47,158 bases of DNA, from NCBI GenBank assembly GCA_016183325.1, contig JACPEV010000001.1, positions 1 through 47,158 of the forward strand, given 5' to 3'. Source of the DNA: Candidatus Curtissbacteria bacterium (GTDB lineage: Bacteria > Patescibacteriota > Microgenomatia > Curtissbacterales > GWA2-41-24). Under the pieces are notes generated by a model that saw only the letters and a program-made list of their open reading frames with translations, ran no database searches and had not been told where the DNA came from. Each line of letters opens with the position of its first letter. The first letter of the stretch is position 1. The translations under genes were made by a program, and so were the position numbers. This document shows positions 36,730-45,212 of this stretch, one piece after another.

Positions 36730-36912
36730 ATGAAAGAATTATTTACAAACCCTGCTGATATTTTTAAAAAACCTCTCGAGAGGATATTAAATCCTGTTAA
36801 ATTTCCGCAGGATTTGACTGAAATTCTAAACTTTTCAACTGACCGTAATGATTGCGATGACAAAGAAAAGGGAGGTGATTGCAAAGATGATGGGGCACGA
36901 CAAACACCATAA
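36730..36912 (+). CDS. Small hypothetical protein
   Basis: A 60-residue frame: MKELFTNPADIFKKPLERIL then NPVKFPQDLTEILNFSTDRN and an acidic, Cys-containing tail (DCDDKEKGGDCKDDG). There is no known family. It overlaps the Cys/His-rich gene at 36887 by 26 bp. The tail codons include the Shine-Dalgarno sequence (GGGAGGTG) of the next gene. Confidence 0.5.
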   Translation: MKELFTNPADIFKKPLERILNPVKFPQDLTEILNFSTDRNDCDDKEKGGDCKDDGARQTP

Positions 36913-37048
36913 TTGTGCAATGTGCCAAATGGCAAAATCCATCAGTATGATGGAAAAATGTACCGACAAAAACTGCACAGATCCGAGTCATACCGAAGAG
37001 AACAAAGGAGAAGAAGAGAAACATAGCTTTTCGGTTGATCAAAAATAG
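36887..37048 (+). CDS. Cys/His-rich mini-protein, probable metal binder
   Basis: A 53-residue protein with MMGHDKHHNCAMCQMAKSIS then MMEKCTDKNCTDPSHTEENK. Two CxxC-like pairs (CAMC, CTDKNC), several His and many Met suggest copper, zinc or other soft-metal binding. A strong Shine-Dalgarno sequence (GGGAGGTG, 36870-36877) precedes the two adjacent ATGs. It is followed by a 13-residue CxxC frame with another strong site. Confidence 0.6.
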   Translation: MMGHDKHHNCAMCQMAKSISMMEKCTDKNCTDPSHTEENKGEEEKHSFSVDQK

Positions 37049-37083
37049 TATATTCAAATTTAATCAAAGGAGGTGAATAATAT

Positions 37084-37125
37084 ATGGAAGATTACTCATG
37101 CCCTGGATGCGGAGGTGATAAATAG
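37084..37125 (+). CDS. Possible 13-residue CPGCGG peptide
   Basis: MEDYSCPGCGGDK, then stop. It is preceded by AAAGGAGGTGA, one of the best Shine-Dalgarno sequences in the window, 8 bp before the ATG. It might be a true peptide, a leader, or the remains of a zinc-ribbon gene. The CxxC matches the redox/metal theme of its neighbours. Confidence 0.35.
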   Translation: MEDYSCPGCGGDK

Positions 37126-37155
37126 TTTAATCATATTCATGGTTAAATAGGTAAG

Positions 37156-37185
37156 GCTTCCCTCATCAAAATTGGTGAGGGAAGC
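37156..37185. promoter_or_regulatory. Perfect hairpin upstream of the flavoenzyme gene
   Basis: GCTTCCCTCA-tcaaaattgg-TGAGGGAAGC, with 10-bp perfect arms, 60 bp before the start at 37247. It lacks a T-tract, so a simple terminator is unlikely. It could be an RNA control element or operator. Confidence 0.5.
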
Positions 37186-37246
37186 GGATGAAATGTTAGT
37201 GTTGTGGCGAAGCAGATGTTCACTGTGAGTATAAAGAAGGCGAAAA

Positions 37247-38596
37247 ATGAAAAAATTTGATCTTATTGTTGTTGGTGCAGGTAGCGGGCTGGATATTGTC
37301 GCTGAGGCGGACGAAAAAGGATTAAAAACTGCGTTGGTTGAAGAAGGACCTCTTGGAGGAACTTGCCATAATCGTGGTTGTGTCCCTTCCAAAATGCTCA
37401 TTCACCATGCAGATGTTGCTGAAACTATTAGAAATAGCCAGAAGTTTTTTATAAAAAGCAAAATAGAAGCTATTGATTTTCCTGCAATTGTAAAAGGTGT
37501 CAACGGTCAAATAGATCGAGAGGCCGAAGAGATGGCCAAAGCACTGGCATCAAGCAAAAATGTTACTTGGTACAGACAACGCTCAAAATTTATCGGCCCT
37601 AAAACCATGCAGAGCGCAAATGAAACTTTTTCAGCAGACAAAGTTATTATTGTCGGCGGCACTAGGACTCATATTTTACCTATTCCTGGTCTTGATAAGG
37701 TCAAATATATTACCAGCACCGAAGCTTTAAGGCTCACCAAACAGCCAAAGCATCTGGTTATTGTTGGCGGCGGCTATATCGCTTGTGAGATTGCCCACTT
37801 CTATGGAGCCCTGGGAACAAAAATAACAATCCTTGTAAGGCGCGACAAGCTTTTAAGGGAAGAAGATGAAGAAATTTCTACTTGGTTCACCAAGGAATTT
37901 TCCCAAAAATATAATGTTTTATTCAATACTGAAATCGAAAGTGTCAGTCAAAACGGTAAAGAAATTACTGCCATTTTAAAAGGCGGTAAACAAAAACTTA
38001 TATTCGATCAGCTGCTTTTAGCAACCGGCCGGATTCCAAATACAGATATTCTGAATGTCAAAGAAGGTGGAATCGAAACGGATGACAAAGGCTATATAAA
38101 AGTAAACGAGTATTTGGAAACAAACGTCCCTGGGATTTGGGCGTTAGGCGATATAGTCGGCATTTTACCATTTAAACATACGGCAAATCATCAGGCCGGT
38201 TATATTATCAACAATTTGTTTTACGGCAAGAAAGAGCCTGTTTCCTATCATGCTATTGCCCATGCTGTTTTTTCTTCACCACAGGTAGCGGGAGTAGGCA
38301 AAACAGAACAAGACCTTAAACTCGAAGGCGCACCTTACAAGGTAGGAAGAGCAGAGTACAGTGAAGTGGCCATGGGTGATGCCCTTAAGGAAAACGGACT
38401 GGTTAAAGTCATAACTGACGAGAAAAAGCAGGAAATATTCGGCTGCCATATTGTTGGTCCTGACGCTTCGACATTAATTCATGAGGTTGTTGTCGCGATG
38501 AAAACAACCGGCAAAACCAGTGCCATTAAAAAGTCGGTTTTTGTTCATCCCGCTTTATCGGAGGTTGTACGCAATGCTTTTTATGCAATTGAGTAA
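37247..38596 (+). CDS. Pyridine nucleotide-disulfide oxidoreductase, mycothione/lipoamide reductase-like
   Basis: A 449-residue class I flavoprotein disulfide reductase. FAD motif VVGAGSGLDIVAEADEKG, redox pair GGTCHNRGCVPSKM (CHNRGC), NAD(P) motif VIVGGGYIACEIAHFYGALG, ALGDIVG, and the C-terminal base VHPALSEVV. SGLDIVAEADEKGLKTALVE and KMLIHHADVAETIRNSQKFF resemble mycothione reductases more than mercuric reductases; no mercury-specific C-terminal CC is present. It probably keeps a small thiol or a CxxC protein reduced. The next gene encodes a CGFC protein. Confidence 0.93.
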   Translation: MKKFDLIVVGAGSGLDIVAEADEKGLKTALVEEGPLGGTCHNRGCVPSKMLIHHADVAETIRNSQKFFIKSKIEAIDFPAIVKGVNGQIDREAEEMAKALASSKNVTWYRQRSKFIGPKTMQSANETFSADKVIIVGGTRTHILPIPGLDKVKYITSTEALRLTKQPKHLVIVGGGYIACEIAHFYGALGTKITILVRRDKLLREEDEEISTWFTKEFSQKYNVLFNTEIESVSQNGKEITAILKGGKQKLIFDQLLLATGRIPNTDILNVKEGGIETDDKGYIKVNEYLETNVPGIWALGDIVGILPFKHTANHQAGYIINNLFYGKKEPVSYHAIAHAVFSSPQVAGVGKTEQDLKLEGAPYKVGRAEYSEVAMGDALKENGLVKVITDEKKQEIFGCHIVGPDASTLIHEVVVAMKTTGKTSAIKKSVFVHPALSEVVRNAFYAIE

Positions 38597-38637
38597 TACC
38601 ATGAATAAATGGATTTTTTGAGGAGGTGATTTGATAT

Positions 38638-38988
38638 ATGTCTTTAAAGAGCGTAAGCTCGCAAGCTTCGCTTATAAAATTTTATGGACAAGAATGTGGC
38701 TTTTGTCATCAAATGGAACCGTTAGATGAAAGGTTAGAAAAAGAACTTAGAGTAAAACTGGAGAGATTAGAAGTGTGGCACAATGAGGAAAATGCCAATA
38801 AAATGTTTAGCCTTCAAACTGGCTGTCAAGGAGTCCCAATGTATTACAACGAGGATTCAAAAGCAGTCCTTTGCGGAGCAGTTGATTACGATGTGTTAAA
38901 AGGGTGGGCTAAAGGTGAAGATCCTAATCAACCTGAACATTCACACGAAGGAGATCAACATAATCAGTTACACAAGGATCATCAATAG
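38638..38988 (+). CDS. Thioredoxin-like CGFC protein with His-rich tail
   Basis: A 116-residue protein. SLIKFYGQECGFCHQMEPLD has a thioredoxin-type CGFC. GVPMYYNEDSKAVLCGAVDY contains the cis-Pro segment. A tail rich in His (HSHEGDQHNQLHKDHQ) may bind metal. A strong Shine-Dalgarno sequence (AGGAGGTGA, 38620-38628) precedes the ATG. It overlaps the DUF255 gene by one base and follows the flavoenzyme, a natural electron donor. Confidence 0.85.
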   Translation: MSLKSVSSQASLIKFYGQECGFCHQMEPLDERLEKELRVKLERLEVWHNEENANKMFSLQTGCQGVPMYYNEDSKAVLCGAVDYDVLKGWAKGEDPNQPEHSHEGDQHNQLHKDHQ

Positions 38989-40727
38989 TGAAAGCTAGCA
39001 CTGATTTTACAAGAAATAACTTAGACAGGGCCAATTCTCCTTACCTGAAGCAGCATCAGGGCAACCCTATTCATTGGCAAGAGTGGAATAAAGAGGTTTT
39101 AGATTACGCCCAAAAGGAAAACAGGCTTATTTTTGTCTCTGTGGGCTATGCGACTTGTCATTGGTGCCATGTCATGGCGAAGGAGGCCTTTTCTGACTTT
39201 GGAGTGGCCGATTTTCTAAATAAACACTTTGTCTCAATTAAAATAGACCGGGAACAGCGCCCGGATATAGATGAGCATTTTATGAATTTTTTGACCGAAA
39301 CCCAAGGAAATGGGGGTTGGCCGATGAATGTTGTATTAACACCCGACCAAAAACCTTTTTTTGCCGGAACTTACTTTCCACTTGAGCCAACCTTTGGCCG
39401 CCCGGGTTTTAAACAGGTGCTGGAAAAAGTTTATGATTGGTACACAAAAAACTCTCAAGATGTAAAGCCTTATACTTCCAACAAGGACTTTGATACCGAG
39501 GTGGAAGTAAAAAATGAGAAGGTATTACTAAATGCAATTACGAGTAGGTTTGACCGCGAATATGGAGGGTGGGGTGACGGCGCAAAATTTCCAGCCTACA
39601 ACACTTTAATATTTTTACTGAATTACTTTGCCGAATATCCTTCAGATGATACTAAGAATATGATTACCCAAACTTTGGACAACATGGCTAAGGGAGGTTT
39701 GTATGATCATCTGCAAGGAGGATTTTTTAGATATTGCGTTGACAGACAATGGAGAATACCTCACTTCGAGAAGATGCTCTATGATCAGGCTATGTTACTT
39801 TGGGTTTACTCCTTGGGCTATAAGATTTTCGGAGAAAGTTTATACAAAGAGGTAGTTCAAGGAATAATTTCCAGTTTGGACACAGTTTTTGCAAGCAATG
39901 ATTTATATTACTCGGCAACTGATGCTGATACTAATCACAAAGAAGGAGAAACCTATCTTTGGAGCCAAGATGAACTTAAGGAGATTTTATCTGAAACAGA
40001 ACGGAAACTCCTGGAAATAAGAAATAAGAAGGTTCAACCTGATAAAGACAGGAAAATTATTACCAGCTGGAATGCCCTTTTAGGAATTGCTTTTTTAATT
40101 GCCGGCAGATACCTTAAAAATGATTCCTATAAAAAGCGGGGGTTATACTTACACCAACAATTGATAACGGCTCATTGGAATGACGAGACACTTGCCCACA
40201 GTTCCTATGAAGATCACCTGCAAAAGCAGCCTTTTTTAGAAGATTACGCCTCAACTTTACTGCTTTTGACCTTTGCATATGAGGAAGATTTTACTAATGT
40301 AGAATTAATCAAAAAATTGCGTTCTAAATTAATGGGGTATTACAAGGAAGGAAAATGGATGGAAAGTATTGAAGCTTTGGATTTTAAGCCAGTATCAGCT
40401 TCTTTTTTTGATCATCCGACCCCATCCGGTATTTCTCTGGCAGAGGAAGCTTTAAGGAGATCAGCCTTAATTTTAGGAGAAGTTGACGAGAGAAATTTGA
40501 AATATAAAACGCCTTTATCCAGTGATTTTTATAACCTGGTGGTTTTTTATAAGTTGGGAAATTTTCATGAGATTCATTCTAAGGAGGGTTTAATTTACTT
40601 AAAGCTACCAATCAACAGTATCCAACTTAAAGGGCAAGAGTATCAGGATTGCTACAAGATGGAGTGCCGGCGATTCGAGAATCAAAAAACTTTACTTGAT
40701 ACATTCAATAAAAAGAGTATTTTTTAA
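38988..40727 (+). CDS. DUF255 thioredoxin-domain protein (YyaL/spermatogenesis-associated 20 type), shortened
   Basis: A 579-residue protein. The N-terminal thioredoxin-like domain (SPYLKQHQGNPIHWQEWNKE, then VGYATCHWCHVM) is joined to an (alpha/alpha)6-barrel region (RFDREYGGWGDGAKFPAYNT, IPHFEKMLYDQAMLLWVYSL, ITSWNALLGIAFLIAGRYL). Typical members have about 680 residues. Here YLWSQDELKEIL is followed almost directly by SETERKLLEIRNKKVQPDKD, omitting about 70 residues usually found between. The start is GTG overlapping the previous stop. Function in the family is unresolved. Confidence 0.9.
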   Translation: MKASTDFTRNNLDRANSPYLKQHQGNPIHWQEWNKEVLDYAQKENRLIFVSVGYATCHWCHVMAKEAFSDFGVADFLNKHFVSIKIDREQRPDIDEHFMNFLTETQGNGGWPMNVVLTPDQKPFFAGTYFPLEPTFGRPGFKQVLEKVYDWYTKNSQDVKPYTSNKDFDTEVEVKNEKVLLNAITSRFDREYGGWGDGAKFPAYNTLIFLLNYFAEYPSDDTKNMITQTLDNMAKGGLYDHLQGGFFRYCVDRQWRIPHFEKMLYDQAMLLWVYSLGYKIFGESLYKEVVQGIISSLDTVFASNDLYYSATDADTNHKEGETYLWSQDELKEILSETERKLLEIRNKKVQPDKDRKIITSWNALLGIAFLIAGRYLKNDSYKKRGLYLHQQLITAHWNDETLAHSSYEDHLQKQPFLEDYASTLLLLTFAYEEDFTNVELIKKLRSKLMGYYKEGKWMESIEALDFKPVSASFFDHPTPSGISLAEEALRRSALILGEVDERNLKYKTPLSSDFYNLVVFYKLGNFHEIHSKEGLIYLKLPINSIQLKGQEYQDCYKMECRRFENQKTLLDTFNKKSIF

Positions 40728-40742
40728 TTGAATAAATAATCA

Positions 40743-41348
40743 ATGAGACCAAATAATTTAAAAACGAGAATATTTTTAGACGGAGGAATTCCCGAGGAAA
40801 CTAAAGAAGTAATAAAGCTGCTTGGGTTTTTAGATGGACAGACCACTAATCCAACATTAATTACCAAACACCCCTCCTTCTTGGCTTGTCAGGAAAAAGG
40901 GGAAAAATGTACGGAATCAGATAGCTGGAAGTATTACAAAGAAATAGTCAGTGAAATATCCCCACTTGTTAAAGATGGGCCTGTATCAATTGAAGTCTAT
41001 GCAGACGAGACAACAAAAGCAGAAGAGATGATATCTAAAGGTCAAGAGCTTTTCCAATGGATACCTAATGCTCATATAAAATTACCTATTACAACCGAGG
41101 GGCTTAAAGCAGCCGAGATACTTGTCGGCAAAGGAATCCGAGTAAACATGACGCTTTGTTTCTCTCAGGAACAAGCAGCTGCAGTATTTGCGGCTACAAA
41201 AGGGGCAAAAAAGGGAGATGTGTTTGTTTCGCCGTTTGTCGGAAGACTTGATGACAGAGGTGAAAATGGAATGAGTCTAATTGAAAATATTATAAAAATG
41301 TACAAAGAAGGCGATGGTCATATTGAAGTTCTGGTGGCAAGAGTTTAA
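40743..41348 (+). pseudogene. tal: Transaldolase, truncated by internal deletion and frameshift
   Basis: A 201-residue product: RIFLDGGIPEETKEVIKLLG then FLDGQTTNPTLI, the Schiff-base lysine segment NAHIKLPITTEGLKAAEIL, NMTLCFSQEQAAAVFAATKG and VSPFVGRLDDRG. It stops after HIEVLVARV. Immediately after, in the +1 frame (41341-41421), is FNISHDLTDKGIERFPKDWN-ALI, like the end of longer transaldolases, so a central piece of perhaps 50-100 codons is gone. The remaining barrel keeps the catalytic lysine but lacks its last strand and helices, so activity is doubtful. Confidence 0.8.
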
Positions 41349-41429
41349 TATTTCACATGATCTGACAGATAAGGGAATTGAACGTTTTCCAAAGGATTGG
41401 AATGCTTTGATTACCAGGTAAAACAAAAT

Positions 41430-42374
41430 ATGAACGACAAAAATATACAAATACTTAATACTTTTACACTGGATAATATTCCAGATTTAGATGTAGCAGT
41501 ATTAGGCGCTCTTGAGCTTTTTCAAAAAGAGCCACTTCCCAAGATTAAATTAGATGTTTACAAGCGTCCGTTAGTGGTAGGGTCCGGAAATGCTGAAGCA
41601 ACCGGTCGAATTATTTTTCAAGACGTGGACGCTATTTTTGCCTCTGAAAGCGACTTCGAAGCAAAGCTAAAGTCAATAGAGAATATTGATGGCGTTGTGC
41701 TAGTTTCAGCATCCGGAGGAAAACATGCGCCCATAATTGCAAAAGCAGCCAAAGAATATAACAAGCATGTTACTTTAATAACAAACACTCCGAACTCTCC
41801 TGCAAACCGCGAACTTGATCATAAACATGATTATGATGAATATATCTTCCCAAAAAATCGGGAACCATACACTTATAACACAGCAACATATATGGGTATG
41901 ATTCTAAGCTACACAGGAGAAGACCCGGTAAAGATTTATGAGTTTATCCAAAATCAAATTAACAAGTTGACGTTTACCAATTTATCCAAATATGACAAAT
42001 TTTATCTTATTGTGCCTCCGCAATTTTCAGGTATTATCAGGATGCTTCAGGTTAAATTTATTGAACTTTTTGGACGCAATATTGCCCGGGATGTTGAAAC
42101 ATCAGAGTACGTACCCCATGCAACAACTGTCGCACCATCGGACGAGTTATTTATAAGCTTTGGCTATGACAATAATACGTGGGGCGAACAAGGAAAAAGA
42201 CTTAACATACCGCTGCCGGAAAAAGCAAATTATGGAGCTATGATGGCGGTTGGTTATTACACAATCGCCCAAATTCAAAAACAACATAAACCCTATTTTA
42301 AAGAAAGCATTGCTTCATATACAAAACAGGTGTCAAAAATTTTTGGAAATAAGATTAATCCTATTGTTGAATAG
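41430..42374 (+). CDS. SIS-domain sugar-phosphate isomerase-like protein
   Basis: A 314-residue protein from the ATG at 41430 (the start at 41397 overlaps the transaldolase tail). RPLVVGSGNAEATGRIIF and DGVVLVSASGGKHAPIIAKA then AKEYNKHVTLITNTPNSPAN fit a SIS fold with a Ser/Thr-rich phosphate loop. A second SIS half is suggested by YDKFYLIVPPQFSGIIRMLQ. It stands between transaldolase and a ROK kinase, where a glucose-6-phosphate isomerase would be expected, but the usual PGI signatures are not visible. It may be a divergent isomerase. Confidence 0.75.
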   Translation: MNDKNIQILNTFTLDNIPDLDVAVLGALELFQKEPLPKIKLDVYKRPLVVGSGNAEATGRIIFQDVDAIFASESDFEAKLKSIENIDGVVLVSASGGKHAPIIAKAAKEYNKHVTLITNTPNSPANRELDHKHDYDEYIFPKNREPYTYNTATYMGMILSYTGEDPVKIYEFIQNQINKLTFTNLSKYDKFYLIVPPQFSGIIRMLQVKFIELFGRNIARDVETSEYVPHATTVAPSDELFISFGYDNNTWGEQGKRLNIPLPEKANYGAMMAVGYYTIAQIQKQHKPYFKESIASYTKQVSKIFGNKINPIVE

Positions 42375-42378
42375 TACT

Positions 42379-43212
42379 ATGTTTTTAGTATTTGATATTG
42401 GTGGAACAAATATGAGACTGGCTGTTTCTCGTGACGGGAAGAGCCTTGAAGAGCCTAAAATTCTTAAGACACCTAAAGATTTTGATGAAGGTATGTTGCT
42501 TTTTAAAAAAACTGTACTAAACCTTTCCGATGGAGAAAAAATTAAAGCTGCAGCAGGCGGTATTGCAGGACCGCTTGATGGTAAGAAAGAAATGTTAGTA
42601 AATTCTCCAAACTTACCCGGATGGATTAAAAAACCGCTTAAGAAAACTATCGAAAAATTCTTTGGTGCACCAATTTTTATAGAAAATGATGCTGCTATAG
42701 TCGGGTTGGGAGAAGCGCTGGTTGGAGCAGGCATTGGGTATGCCATCGTAGCTTACATAACGGTTAGTACCGGTGTTGGCGGAGCGCGAATTGTTGATGG
42801 AAAAATTGACAGAAACAAAATGGGTTTTGAGCCGGGTCACCAGATCATTGAGATCAACGGGCCTTTATGTCCGAGGTGTGGCATCCCCGGTCATTTAGAG
42901 GGGTACGTTTCAGGTACCGCGTTATGGAATAAATACGGGAAACCCCCGCAAGATATTACTGATAAAAAAATCTGGGATGAGGTTGCCTATTATTTAACTT
43001 TTGGAGTACACAATTCATTACTTCATTGGTCACCTGACGTTATCGTCCTCGGAGGTTCAATGATGAAAAGCATATCACTTGAGAAGGTTACAGAGAACCT
43101 TGATAAAATTTTGACCATTTTCCCGAAGGCACCTTTAGTCAAGCGCGCAGAACTTGGCGATAAAGGCGGACTGTATGGTGCTTTAGCGATGGCAAAACAA
43201 CATTATGAATAA
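42379..43212 (+). CDS. ROK-family glucokinase
   Basis: A 277-residue ROK kinase from the ATG at 42379. ATP-binding FDIGGTNMRLAV, catalytic FIENDAAIVGLGEALVGAG, ISTGVGGARIVDGK-like VSTGVGGARIVDGK, and the zinc segment GPLCPRCGIPGHLEGYVSG, where the usual GCLE is GHLE. It likely phosphorylates glucose released by the neighbouring GH13 enzyme. It lies 4 bp after the SIS gene and overlaps the GH13 gene by 8 bp, a tight operon. Confidence 0.9.
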   Translation: MFLVFDIGGTNMRLAVSRDGKSLEEPKILKTPKDFDEGMLLFKKTVLNLSDGEKIKAAAGGIAGPLDGKKEMLVNSPNLPGWIKKPLKKTIEKFFGAPIFIENDAAIVGLGEALVGAGIGYAIVAYITVSTGVGGARIVDGKIDRNKMGFEPGHQIIEINGPLCPRCGIPGHLEGYVSGTALWNKYGKPPQDITDKKIWDEVAYYLTFGVHNSLLHWSPDVIVLGGSMMKSISLEKVTENLDKILTIFPKAPLVKRAELGDKGGLYGALAMAKQHYE

Positions 43213-44821
43213 TAAACGTAAAATCCAACTCAACTGGTCAAGGGAAGCAGTTGTTTATCAAATTTATCCGCGGAGTTTTAAAGACAGCAACAATGATGGC
43301 ATTGGGGATTTGCAAGGGATAATCGATAAGCTTGATTATCTAAACGACGGGACAGAAAAATCTCTTGGAATTGGCGCGATTTGGCTTTCTCCAATTTACA
43401 AATCTCCCATGGTTGATTTTGGCTACGATATTTCTGATTACATGGATATAGATTCCCAATACGGTAGCCTCGAAACCTTTAATAAACTAATCAAAGAAGC
43501 ACATAAACGAAACATAAAAGTTATTATGGATTTTGTTGCAAACCATACATCTAGTAAACACCCTTGGTTTATGGATTCCAGGTCATCAAAAACAAACCCA
43601 AAAAGAGACTGGTATATCTGGAAAGATCCAAAACCGGACGGTTCACCGCCGAATAATTGGCTTAGCGTCTTTGGCGGGTCTGCTTGGACACTGGATAAAA
43701 CAACAAATCAGTATTATCTCCACAGTTTTTTACCGGAGCAGCCGGATCTAAATTGGCGAAATAATGAAGTAAAGAAAGCAATGGAAAAGGTATTGGAATT
43801 TTGGATTCATAGAGGCGCTGACGGTTTCCGATCTGATGCCGCCTACCATTTAATAAAAGACGATCAGTTGCGGGATGACCCGCCCAACCCAACCTATAAA
43901 GGAGTTAAAAACTCTTACAAAGGTTTAATCCATACGTACAGTCAAGGCCGGCCGGAAGCTTTGGAGACCATGAATACATTTTGTTCCATTTTGGGACTGC
44001 ATAAAGATAAGTACATGGTTAGCGAAGCTTATCTGGATATTCCTGAGATGAGCAAGCTTTACAAAGCCTGCTCCAACAATTTGCACGCACCATTTAACTT
44101 TAATCTCATATCATTGCCATGGGATGCTAAATTAATCAGAAAACACATTGATGATTTTGAGGCATCTCTTAGCAAAATCGATTGGCCCAACTACGTTTTG
44201 GGTAATCATGACAAACCGCGGGTAGTTACCAGAGTTGGTGAAAAACGGGCAAGACTATTAGCGATGCTCCTTTTTACCTTAAGGGGTATGCCATTCGTTT
44301 ATTATGGTGATGAAATTGGTATGAAAAATGAAGATATACCGCTTGGTAAACAAAAAGATTTAGTCGGTAATCGTCTAACGGCAAACCGCGATGGAGAAAG
44401 GACACCCATGCAATGGGACGAATCGGTCCATGCCGGTTTTTCTATTGTTAAACCATGGTTGCCCGTGGGTGAAAAATACAAAGATGTAAATGTCAAGAAA
44501 GAATTAAGCGACCCAATATCTATGCTTCGTTTGTATCGCCAGCTTATTCACTATCGCGCAAATAGTTATGTTCTTCTCCGCGGCTCTTATCGCTCCTTAG
44601 ATTTAGGCGATAATCATGTATTTGCTTATTTGCGTGAACTTGGCGATGAAAAAGTTCTTGTTATATTAAATTTCTCCAAAGACGAAGAATCCGTCTCTTT
44701 TCCTTATCAAAAGGCAAACGTGATATATACTACAAATAGAGAAAAAGAGAATAAAATTGTTAATCTTAAGAAAATAACGTTGGCCCCGTATCAGGGGTAT
44801 GTGTTGGAAGTGAAAGGATAA
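43205..44821 (+). CDS. GH13 alpha-glucosidase (oligo-1,6-glucosidase-like)
   Basis: A 538-residue family 13 glycoside hydrolase. Conserved regions: VVYQIYPRSFKDSNNDGIGD, DFVANHTS, GADGFRSDAAYHL (nucleophile Asp), YMVSEAYLD (acid/base Glu), LGNHDKPRV (third Asp) and MPFVYYGDEIGM. No signal peptide, so it is cytoplasmic and acts on imported malto- or isomalto-oligosaccharides, sucrose or trehalose. QPDLNWRNNEVKKAM is typical of oligo-1,6-glucosidase and trehalose-6-phosphate hydrolase relatives; specificity cannot be fixed. Operon partner of the ROK kinase. Confidence 0.94.
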   Translation: MNNKRKIQLNWSREAVVYQIYPRSFKDSNNDGIGDLQGIIDKLDYLNDGTEKSLGIGAIWLSPIYKSPMVDFGYDISDYMDIDSQYGSLETFNKLIKEAHKRNIKVIMDFVANHTSSKHPWFMDSRSSKTNPKRDWYIWKDPKPDGSPPNNWLSVFGGSAWTLDKTTNQYYLHSFLPEQPDLNWRNNEVKKAMEKVLEFWIHRGADGFRSDAAYHLIKDDQLRDDPPNPTYKGVKNSYKGLIHTYSQGRPEALETMNTFCSILGLHKDKYMVSEAYLDIPEMSKLYKACSNNLHAPFNFNLISLPWDAKLIRKHIDDFEASLSKIDWPNYVLGNHDKPRVVTRVGEKRARLLAMLLFTLRGMPFVYYGDEIGMKNEDIPLGKQKDLVGNRLTANRDGERTPMQWDESVHAGFSIVKPWLPVGEKYKDVNVKKELSDPISMLRLYRQLIHYRANSYVLLRGSYRSLDLGDNHVFAYLRELGDEKVLVILNFSKDEESVSFPYQKANVIYTTNREKENKIVNLKKITLAPYQGYVLEVKG

Positions 44822-44840
44822 AAATTCGCGAGTTTAAGAT

Positions 44841-45212
44841 ATGGAATTAATTTTTGTTTATAACGCCGACTCCTCACCTTTTGTTCAGGTTAAGGATTTA
44901 ATACACAAATCCGTATCCCCCAAAACTTACGGCTGTAGATTGTGTTCTCTAACCTTTGGCACATTTTACCAGAAACAACAGTGGAGTGAATTTATTAAAA
45001 CACTCGGAATAGAGGCAAAATTCTTACATAAGGATAAATTTATCAGCACTTATCCTACCCAAAAATCAAATATGTTACCGGCAGTTTTTATAAAAAAAGA
45101 AAAGGATCTCACACTTTTTATTTCTAAGGAAGAGATTGAAAAGCAATACACTCTTGATGATTTAATAAACCTTGTGGCGTCTAAGAAGGCGCAGATTTTA
45201 AGGGAAAGTTAA
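44841..45212 (+). CDS. Hypothetical protein with CRLC motif
   Basis: A 123-residue soluble protein. MELIFVYNADSSPFVQVKDL, HKSVSPKTYGCRLCSLTFGT and KTLGIEAKFLHKDKFISTYP form a conserved-looking layout known from many bacteria without assigned function. The CRLC pair near residue 33 could be redox active or bind metal, consistent with the neighbourhood. Its 3' end overlaps the convergent HAD gene by 32 bp. Confidence 0.75.
   Translation: MELIFVYNADSSPFVQVKDLIHKSVSPKTYGCRLCSLTFGTFYQKQQWSEFIKTLGIEAKFLHKDKFISTYPTQKSNMLPAVFIKKEKDLTLFISKEEIEKQYTLDDLINLVASKKAQILRES

Noticed and set aside
37247..38596. Mercuric reductase
   Set aside because: The CHNRGC redox pair fits several disulfide reductases, and the C-terminal vicinal cysteines and MerA N-terminal domain are missing; no merR/T/P genes.
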